From Pseudomonadota bacterium (GTDB lineage: Bacteria; Pseudomonadota; Gammaproteobacteria; Acidiferrobacterales; Acidiferrobacteraceae): a stretch of DNA of 32,742 nt. Positions 27,253-32,742 of this stretch are shown in pieces. The notes below the pieces were generated by a model. The model was given only the letters and a program-made list of their open reading frames with translations. It made no database searches and had not been told where the DNA came from. Within the stretch, counting starts at the first letter, position 1, and every line of letters starts with the position of its first letter. Both the position numbers and the translations under genes were made by a program. The stretch spans positions 1-32,742 of the forward strand of contig JAJYHM010000068.1 of NCBI GenBank assembly GCA_021784755.1, read 5' to 3'.

Positions 27253-28614
27253 CTAGGGAGCCACGCGTCGCGCCGGGATCGCCGGCCCGACCGCACCCCC
27301 CGGGGGGTAAGCGGCGGCGGAGGGTCTCGCGGGCGTCACCACCCAGGAAGGAGAACTGCTCACAGGCGAGGCGGCAAAGGCCGCGCGGCGCGGATCGATG
27401 CGCAGGATGGTCTCGGTCTGCGCATCGCCGAGCAAGGCCACACCGATGGCGTATTCCCGAGGACGCGAACGCCTGAGCCAGCGCACAGTCGCCGCCTGCC
27501 AAGCCCCGCCTCCTGATGGATCCTTGATCCCGATCCATGTTCCAGGCGCAGGCGGCCGCCCATCGAGGTCGGCGCAAGAGAGCCACAGCCCCGCGCGACC
27601 CGCATCCCGAATGGTCCAGGTCGTCACGCGCGGCAAGGTTGGGTCCAAGTCTTCCGAGGAGGGTGCGCGGGCACCCCCCCACGGGATATCGAGCTCGACG
27701 AAATGATGGGCCGGCGCATCGCCCGCCCGCAACCTTTGGAGCGCCGGCAGGCCTTGACAGACGAGCCGCTCGCCGCCAATACGTATGCGCAGCGATCGAC
27801 GCCGCGGACCGGGCCGCCATGTCTCGCCCAACATAGCACAGAGCCGCAGCGCAAGATCGGGTAGCACATTGGCGGCAAGCCGTGGCGGCAGGGGCCGACG
27901 CGCCCTCAAATCCTCCCGCAGCCGCGTCAGTTCAGACAGTAACGAGGTGGTGTCAAGAAACAGCTTAGCCTCGGTCGCCACCGGCTCTGCCGGTTTATCC
28001 ATGCCGGCTACGAGGCCAAAGCCCGAGACATCATTCAGGACCGCGCGCTCGCCGATCTCGCCTATGATGCGCGAGACCGCATCGATGCCCCCAGCGGGAA
28101 GCGCGTAGGGGTCCGACAGGCCCAGCAACACGACCCCGATGTAGAGCCGTTCCAGGTCGAGCGTAGGGTTCGCCACCGAGCCAAACAGGGCGTGAATGCG
28201 CCGCCAGAGGCCAGGCGGCGCCGGTACATAGACCCGGTAGGCGGCACGCAAGACCTCCGCCAGACTCCTCATCGCACCCTCGACTGCGATCAGCCGCCAC
28301 TCGGCGGGCAGCTCGGGACTGAGCGCCATCTGGTAACCTTGGGCGATCTCGGAATGCACGGTCGTCGCGGTCCCCGCCAGGGATCCGGCCAAACCCGGAC
28401 GGGCGAACACGCCCGCTAAGTCGTTTGCCGAGCTTTCGTAGTGCCGCAGAAGGGAGATACGGATGGAAGGATCGAGGAGAACTCTATTGAGGGCCACTAC
28501 CGATTGCGCCAAGAGCGCGAGCGCCCGCCCAGGTTCAGCGGCAGGCAATGTCGCGATCCAGGCGACGAGACGCCGCTCCCGCCACGATAATCGCCGTCGC
28601 TCGACCGTATCCAT
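27253..28614 (-). CDS. Unrecognised 453-residue protein with a PilZ-like C-terminal domain
   Basis: I do not recognise a named family. From ATG 28614, 8 bases after AAAGGAG, the protein has a basic start, then about 230 mostly helical residues (RALALLAQSVVALNRVLLDP, AEVLRAAYRVYVP). A short motif LNDVSGFGL lies near 198. The part from about 330 to 398 (TWTIRDAGRAGLWLSCADLD, then GTWIGIKDPSGG and AATVRWLRRSRPREYAIGVA) has the strand pattern of PilZ-like barrels, in which a DxSxxG motif is expected where RDAGRAGL stands. The first Arg motif is not evident. It may be a degenerate cyclic-di-GMP receptor or a non-binding relative. The tail is Pro/Ala-rich. No membrane segment or signal peptide is seen. 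Confidence 0.85.
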   Translation of the reverse strand: MDTVERRRLSWRERRLVAWIATLPAAEPGRALALLAQSVVALNRVLLDPSIRISLLRHYESSANDLAGVFARPGLAGSLAGTATTVHSEIAQGYQMALSPELPAEWRLIAVEGAMRSLAEVLRAAYRVYVPAPPGLWRRIHALFGSVANPTLDLERLYIGVVLLGLSDPYALPAGGIDAVSRIIGEIGERAVLNDVSGFGLVAGMDKPAEPVATEAKLFLDTTSLLSELTRLREDLRARRPLPPRLAANVLPDLALRLCAMLGETWRPGPRRRSLRIRIGGERLVCQGLPALQRLRAGDAPAHHFVELDIPWGGARAPSSEDLDPTLPRVTTWTIRDAGRAGLWLSCADLDGRPPAPGTWIGIKDPSGGGAWQAATVRWLRRSRPREYAIGVALLGDAQTETILRIDPRRAAFAASPVSSSPSWVVTPARPSAAAYPPGGAVGPAIPARRVAP

Positions 28615-28682
28615 AGCCACGACTCCTTTAAAGCAGACTCACCCATAGTACTCACGAGGGGGGCCGGATCGCAAGTCTCCGG

Positions 28683-28711
28683 TTTCCTGGAACGCCGCCT
28701 TCGCCTAATAT
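28683..28711 (+). promoter_or_regulatory. Possible fdxA promoter
   Basis: TTTCCT (28683-28688), 17 bp, TAATAT (28706-28711), 26 bp before the fdxA ATG. The -10 is fair and the -35 weak. Confidence 0.35.
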
Positions 28712-28736
28712 GGCGGCTTTTGGGAGGAAGCGTGTT

Positions 28737-29060
28737 ATGGCCTACGTGGTCACCGAGAGCTGCATTCGATGCAAATACACAGACTGCGTGGAGGTCTGTC
28801 CCGTCGATTGCTTTCGCGAAGGCCCCAACTTTCTCGTCATCGACCCCGACGAGTGCATCGACTGCACCTTATGTGTCCCGGAGTGCCCGGTATCGGCTAT
28901 CTTCTCAGAGGATGAAGTCCCGGAAGATCAGCGCGACTTCATCGCCATCAACGCCGAACTCGCCAAGGCGTGGCCTGTCATTCTCGAAAGGAGGGATGCC
29001 CTCCCCGATGCCGCGCAGTGGGACGAGGTCAAGGACAAACGCGATCAGCTCAAGCGATAG
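28737..29060 (+). CDS. fdxA: Seven-iron ferredoxin FdxA
   Basis: A 107-residue protein, close to the 106 of Azotobacter ferredoxin I. The N-terminal cysteines C9, C16 and C20 with C12 and C24 in [19 protein letters not shown], and the second motif [13 protein letters not shown], form the [3Fe-4S]/[4Fe-4S] pair. The C-terminal extension is acidic ([20 protein letters not shown]). It is a low-potential electron carrier; its partners are not shown by the context. The start was set at 28737 by the family start MAYVVTESC and the ribosome site GGAGGAAG; an ATG-like frame from 28710 is untypical. Confidence 0.97.
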   Translation: MAYVVTESCIRCKYTDCVEVCPVDCFREGPNFLVIDPDECIDCTLCVPECPVSAIFSEDEVPEDQRDFIAINAELAKAWPVILERRDALPDAAQWDEVKDKRDQLKR

Positions 29061-29064
29061 GGTC

Positions 29065-29083
29065 GCCGCGCCCAGGGCGCGGC
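29065..29083. repeat. Hairpin after fdxA
   Basis: GCCGCGCC (29065-29072) and GGCGCGGC (29076-29083) form a perfect 8-bp stem around CAG, 4 bp after the fdxA stop. No T-run follows, so it may stabilise the fdxA transcript or terminate weakly rather than act as a strong terminator. Confidence 0.5.
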
Positions 29084-29108
29084 CCAAGGGCAGGCACGGT
29101 CCGCTTCC

Positions 29109-29894
29109 ATGACCACCCCACTCACATTAAGCGCGCGCTACAGCCGCCGCGGCGCGCGGGCGCCGCTACGCGCGCTCTACGCCGTGCTCGATGAGATCCA
29201 AGCCGTACTGGTCGCGACCCCCGCGCCCGAGGTGCGGCGCGCAAAAATCGCCTTCTGGGAAGCGGAACTCGCGGCGGCTACGACCGGGGCCGCCCGCCAT
29301 CCGCTGGCTCGCGCACTCCCGGCCGGACCCGTAGGCGCGATCGCACAAAGCGCGATCGAGGCCGCGCGGGCCGAGGCCGCCCTGGCCGACTGCTTTCCGG
29401 GAGACTTGTTTCACGCGCTCCTCGCGGGGCAATGGGGGCGACCTTTAAGGCTCGCCGCCGCCCTCGAGGGTGCCGACGCGCCCGAAACCCTGGGCTACGC
29501 CGAACAGATCGGTATCGCCTATGCCCTCACCGTGCGCCTGCAAACCATAGGCCTCGCCTGCCGTCATCGTCCTTGGGAGATTGCATCGCTCGCGGCCGAG
29601 GCATCGCGCCGGAACCAAGAGCGCGGTGACGCGCAAGCGGCCATGGAGGTCTTGCGCGACTGGGCGGCGAGCGCCTATGAGGCTGCGCGGCGCCAAACCC
29701 TGACTGCGCCGCTCCCGCCACGTTCCATGCGCGTGCTCGCCGCGCTCGGGGAGTGCCTGCTTGTGGAGCTTTCTGAGGAAATGAGGGTGGACCCCCGAAG
29801 ACTGTTGACGGGCCGCATCCTGTTACCGGACCCACGCATGCACTGGATCGCCCTACGCGCCCTATGGGGGCGTCGAACACGGCTTAGCCCATAG
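29109..29894 (+). CDS. Squalene/phytoene synthase-like protein lacking both Asp-rich motifs
   Basis: A 261-residue, all-helical protein. The N-terminal ARYSRRGARAPLRALYAVLD and RRAKIAFWEAELAAATTG with HPLARAL are characteristic of the squalene/phytoene synthase fold, as is LGYAEQIGIAYALT. The first catalytic motif, normally DxxxD, reads DEIQA at 28-32. The second, normally RDVGED after the AYxLT stretch, reads QTIGLA at 145-150, so the Asp residues are replaced by Thr and Ala. Both Mg-diphosphate sites are therefore lost and condensation of prenyl diphosphates is unlikely. Proteins of this fold without the motifs are known, such as the complex I assembly factor NDUFAF6. The ribosome site is weak. 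The end overlaps rsd by 11 bp. Confidence 0.8.
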   Translation: MTTPLTLSARYSRRGARAPLRALYAVLDEIQAVLVATPAPEVRRAKIAFWEAELAAATTGAARHPLARALPAGPVGAIAQSAIEAARAEAALADCFPGDLFHALLAGQWGRPLRLAAALEGADAPETLGYAEQIGIAYALTVRLQTIGLACRHRPWEIASLAAEASRRNQERGDAQAAMEVLRDWAASAYEAARRQTLTAPLPPRSMRVLAALGECLLVELSEEMRVDPRRLLTGRILLPDPRMHWIALRALWGRRTRLSP

Positions 29895-30330
29895 CAGCGA
29901 TCAAACGGTCCTCGAGTTCGATACGGGTAGCGAGCGCCTCGCCCAAGACCGACAGGTCAGCATGAAGATCGGCCGCCGAGACCTCAGCCCTCATGCGGTC
30001 GTACTTGTCGTTGAACCAGATCGCAGTCTCCGTACTGGCCTCGATACGCCCGTAGATCTCGTCGGCCAAAACCAGCACATCCTGGCGGCGTTCATTACCT
30101 TCCACTATGCGTTGATACAACGAGAAGTGTGCCGCGGCCATATAATCCACGAGGATCTGGCAGAAGGCCTGCAGAAGGTCTACGTGCGTCTTCCGATCGG
30201 AGAACGGGCCGAGACCCGCGACCCGGCAAAAGAGCACGAGCATGTCGCGCCGCTCGGACAACAAGTGTTGAATCATCTTGCGTCCGCTACCGCGCCGATC
30301 GGGAATTCCCGTTTCTGTCGCCGTGGCCAT
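29884..30330 (-). CDS. rsd: Rsd/AlgQ-family anti-sigma70 protein
   Basis: A 148-residue helical protein (E. coli Rsd 158). The conserved block LLQAFCQILVDYMAAAHFSL matches Rsd/AlgQ (LDDFCQSLVDYLSAGHFS in E. coli), and LSVLGEALATRIELEDRLI matches the C-terminal helix. Rsd binds region 4 of the main sigma factor and favours other sigmas in slow growth; AlgQ in Pseudomonas acts similarly. I chose ATG 30330 with a G-rich ribosome site 8 bp upstream; ATG 30354 in frame has none. It overlaps the squalene-synthase-like gene tail to tail by 11 bp. Confidence 0.9.
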   Translation of the reverse strand: MATATETGIPDRRGSGRKMIQHLLSERRDMLVLFCRVAGLGPFSDRKTHVDLLQAFCQILVDYMAAAHFSLYQRIVEGNERRQDVLVLADEIYGRIEASTETAIWFNDKYDRMRAEVSAADLHADLSVLGEALATRIELEDRLIAAMG

Positions 30331-30389
30331 CCTTATAGCCCCCCTGCCGACCATCCGCGCCGCGAGGCGCGCTAAAGACCGCTTGCGCC

Positions 30390-30418
30390 ACTATAGGGCG
30401 CACCGCGCGCCGGGGCAA
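30390..30418 (-). promoter_or_regulatory. rsd promoter (sigma70-like)
   Basis: On the minus strand TTGCCC (30413-30418), 17 bp, TATAGT (30390-30395), 59 bp before the rsd ATG and directly after the ffh stop. So rsd can be transcribed on its own. Confidence 0.55.
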
Positions 30419-30425
30419 GGCCCTT

Positions 30426-31781
30426 CTAGAAGGGTAAACCCGGCATTTTTCCCTTCATGCCGGCCAGCATCCGCTTCAATCCCCCCTTACCCATCTGCTT
30501 CATGAGGCGCTGGGCCTGCGCGAATTGCTTCAAAAGCCGATTGACCTCCGGCACCCCCGTGCCCGAGCCCTGTGCGATCCGCCGCTTGCGCGAGCCACGG
30601 ATGGTGTCAGGAAACCGTCGCTCCTGGCGTGTCATCGAATTGATGATGGCGACGAGTCGACGCGTATCGTGGCTCTCCATCTGCGCGCGCGCGGCGCTTG
30701 GGAGCTCGCTCATTCCCGGGAGCTTGTCCAGCAGGCTTGCCATACCCCCCATGCGCTCCATCTGCAGCATCTGCTCGCGAAAATCCTCGAGATCGAAGCC
30801 CTTACCCTTCTTGAACTTGTCGGCCAGGCGCTCGGCGCTTTCGCGATCGACCTTGCGTTCCGCCTCCTCGATCAAGGTGAGGACATCGCCCATACCCAGG
30901 ATGCGCGAGGCCAGACGCTCCGGATGGAAGGGCTCCAGGCCGTCGATCTTTTCCCCCGTACCGAGGAATTTGATCGGCTTGCCGATGACTGCGCGCAGCG
31001 ACAGCGCCGCGCCGCCGCGCGCATCGCCGTCGGTCTTGGTGAGGATCACACCGGAAAGCGGCAAGGCCGCATCGAAGGCCTGGGCGGTGTTCACGGCGTC
31101 CTGGCCTGTCATGCTGTCGACGACGAACAAGGTCTCTATGGGATCGGTGGCAGCATGCAGCGCCCGCACCTCACTCATCATCTCCTCGTCTACATGCAGG
31201 CGCCCTGCAGTATCGACGATGAGCACTTCGATCGCCTCGCGACGCGCCAGATCCAGGGCCCGGCGCGCGATCGCCTCCGGGCGCTCCTCGGGCAAGCCCT
31301 TATAGAACGTGACCCCGACCTCCTCGGCCAGGCGCTCGAGCTGATCCATCGCCGCCGGGCGATAGACATCGACGCTCACGAGCGCCACCTTCTTGCCTTC
31401 ACGCTCGCGCAAAAGGCGCGCAAGCTTGGCGGCACTGGTGGTCTTGCCGGAGCCCTGGAGACCCGCGAGCAGGACCACCGCGGGGGGGCGCGTCGCGAGA
31501 TTCAGGCGATCGCAGGCCACTCCCATAGTCTCAACAAGGGTGTCATAAACAACTTTAATGACCGCCTGGCTCGGGTTTAAGGTCGCCATCACCTCCTGAC
31601 CCAGCGCCCGCGTGCGTATCGTTTCTATGAGGCTCTTTGTCGTCGAGAGCGCGACATCGGCCTCCAGTAAAGCGATACGCACCTCGCGCAAGGCCTCGCC
31701 GATGTTCTTCTCGGAGAGCCGGGCCTCTCCACGCAGGGTGCGCAGCGCCCCTTGTAAACGCTTACTCAAAGTCTCAAACAT
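30426..31781 (-). CDS. ffh: Signal recognition particle protein Ffh
   Basis: A 451-residue protein (E. coli 453). The N domain is followed by the GTPase domain with P-loop GLQGSGKTT at 107-115, then SVDVYRPAAMDQL and VDTAGRLHVDEEM. The methionine-rich M domain from about 300 (DFREQMLQMERMGGMASLLD) binds 4.5S RNA and signal sequences. Ffh targets nascent membrane proteins to FtsY and SecYEG. A good ribosome site (AGGAGA) precedes the ATG. It is divergent from the ccsA-like gene, the conserved arrangement in gammaproteobacteria. Confidence 0.98.
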   Translation of the reverse strand: MFETLSKRLQGALRTLRGEARLSEKNIGEALREVRIALLEADVALSTTKSLIETIRTRALGQEVMATLNPSQAVIKVVYDTLVETMGVACDRLNLATRPPAVVLLAGLQGSGKTTSAAKLARLLREREGKKVALVSVDVYRPAAMDQLERLAEEVGVTFYKGLPEERPEAIARRALDLARREAIEVLIVDTAGRLHVDEEMMSEVRALHAATDPIETLFVVDSMTGQDAVNTAQAFDAALPLSGVILTKTDGDARGGAALSLRAVIGKPIKFLGTGEKIDGLEPFHPERLASRILGMGDVLTLIEEAERKVDRESAERLADKFKKGKGFDLEDFREQMLQMERMGGMASLLDKLPGMSELPSAARAQMESHDTRRLVAIINSMTRQERRFPDTIRGSRKRRIAQGSGTGVPEVNRLLKQFAQAQRLMKQMGKGGLKRMLAGMKGKMPGLPF

Positions 31782-31881
31782 TTCCGTCTCCTATTGATGC
31801 TGCGCCCGCGGTCAGGGATCTTGGCCAAACGCGGGCCTTCCCGCAGCCCCCTGGGTATGACATCATCGCGCCACGATACCA

Positions 31882-32703
31882 ATGCCGCCTATGATACAAC
31901 TCCTCTTCCATATTGTGGCCATCGGCCTGTACACGGTTTCGGCCGTGTTCTACTGGCGCGTACTCGAGACGTTGCCGAACGCCGGGGGCGACCTAAAGCG
32001 AGCCATGGCGTTCGGCGGGCTCGGGGTGGTGCTGCAAGGCGCTTTACTCATCGGAGACATCGATCACGACGGCCATCTCACGCTCGGCGTGGGCACCATA
32101 CTCTCGCTGGATGCCTGGGCGGTGGCCGCCATATTCCTGATAGCGTCCCTGCGCAAGCCGATTGGAAGCCTCGGGGCCTTCATTATGCCGAGCACCGCGA
32201 TCGCCACGATAGGACAGATCTTTCTGCCGGCAAGCAGCGAAGATACACGCATCTCCGACCCTTGGCTCGTGGCCCATATCGTCATCTCGATCCTGGCCTA
32301 CAGCCTGTTGAGTATCGCGGTCGTCCAAAGCCTGTTCTTGTGGGTCCAGGAGAGTCGCTTGCGGCGACGCTATACGCGGCAACCGCTGCGCGCCATCCCC
32401 CCCATGGAGACCATGGAGACGCTCATGTTCGAGATGATCCAGGTGGGCTTTCTGCTGCTCACGCTGACGCTCGTAAGCGGCTTCTTTTTCTCTGAGCAAC
32501 TCTTTGGAAACCCGCTGCCGTTCACCCATCACAGCATCCTGTCGCTGGTCGCCTGGCTTGCCTTCGCCGTCCTGCTCATAGGCCGCCGTCAATTCGGCTG
32601 GCGAGGCTTGAACGCGGTGCGCTGGACGATCGGTGGCTTCGTACTCTTGGTCTTTGCCTACTTGAGCGCGGAATTCCTCTTCAAGCTGGTCCTGCCCCAC
32701 TAA
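31882..32703 (+). CDS. CcsA/YpjD-like cytochrome c assembly-type membrane protein
   Basis: A 273-residue integral membrane protein with about eight membrane segments (for example IQLLFHIVAIGLYTVSAVFY, AFGGLGVVLQGALLIG, HIVISILAYSLLSIAVV, VGFLLLTLTLVSGFFF). The segment WLVAHIVISILAYSLL matches the cytochrome c assembly family around its conserved histidine (H132), and H216/H217 are possible second heme ligands. The tryptophan-rich WWD loop of true heme lyases is not seen, which favours the YpjD branch. A link to membrane heme handling is inferred from the family. There is no clear ribosome site; ATGs at 31882 and 31891 are both possible. Confidence 0.9.
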   Translation: MPPMIQLLFHIVAIGLYTVSAVFYWRVLETLPNAGGDLKRAMAFGGLGVVLQGALLIGDIDHDGHLTLGVGTILSLDAWAVAAIFLIASLRKPIGSLGAFIMPSTAIATIGQIFLPASSEDTRISDPWLVAHIVISILAYSLLSIAVVQSLFLWVQESRLRRRYTRQPLRAIPPMETMETLMFEMIQVGFLLLTLTLVSGFFFSEQLFGNPLPFTHHSILSLVAWLAFAVLLIGRRQFGWRGLNAVRWTIGGFVLLVFAYLSAEFLFKLVLPH

Positions 32704-32742
32704 AAGGTGGCCCCGCAGGCCGACCCCGGGGCGCGTACAGCG

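Noticed and set aside
29065..29083. Hairpin after fdxA as a classical intrinsic terminator
   Set aside because: The stem is strong but no T-run follows; kept only as a hairpin.

Overview
The window is a stretch of gammaproteobacterial chromosome. This rests on the gene neighbourhoods: guaB-guaA beside xseA and der, ndk-rlmN-pilW-rodZ-ispG-hisS-yfgM-bamB-der, trmJ-cysE-iscRSUA-hscBA-fdx-iscX, rsd, and ffh divergent from a ccsA-like gene. The high GC of the core and a small helical lipoprotein that resembles Sox-associated proteins would fit a sulfur-oxidising autotroph of the Acidiferrobacter/Ectothiorhodospira type, but that placement is inference only.

Bases 1 to about 5000 are an accessory segment lying against the 3' end of guaA, a known insertion hotspot for genomic islands. 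It holds a vapBC toxin-antitoxin pair with a visible promoter/operator, a Fic-family protein preceded by a perfect 13-bp inverted repeat, a gene-poor and apparently decayed stretch, an AbiEi/AbiEii (type IV toxin-antitoxin) pair, a broken DUF2274 gene that looks like a scar of an integrative conjugative element, and an orphan HigA-like regulator. The left part is visibly AT-richer than the core. No integrase, and no second copy of the guaA 3' end, was found.

Bases 5058 to 8106 hold guaB-guaA (GMP synthesis) on the minus strand, with a promoter so close to the guaB ATG that the transcript is probably leaderless. A small lipoprotein gene and xseA follow on the plus strand, and xseA overlaps der tail to tail. 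From 19002 down to 10086 nine minus-strand genes are packed with overlaps or very short gaps: ndk, rlmN, pilW, rodZ, ispG, hisS, yfgM, bamB and der. They join nucleotide balance, rRNA/tRNA modification, pilus and envelope assembly, isoprenoid synthesis and ribosome maturation. A single good promoter lies before ndk.

Bases 19262 to 26314 hold the complete ISC iron-sulfur assembly operon (iscR-iscS-iscU-iscA-hscB-hscA-fdx-iscX), preceded by cysE and trmJ. A near-perfect IscR type 1 operator overlaps the cysE stop codon. A second, weaker IscR-like sequence overlaps the cysE promoter, suggesting that cysteine supply and cluster assembly are controlled together.

Bases 26421 to the end hold suhB, an unrecognised protein with a PilZ-like C-terminus, the seven-iron ferredoxin gene fdxA, a squalene/phytoene-synthase-like protein without its aspartate-rich motifs, rsd, ffh and a ccsA/ypjD-like membrane protein. 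I saw no rRNA, tRNA, CRISPR array or intact insertion sequence. The unusual points are regulatory (leaderless guaB and cysE, the cysE IscR-like site, the fic palindrome, the probable CTG start of rlmN) and the degenerate prenyl-synthase-like protein.
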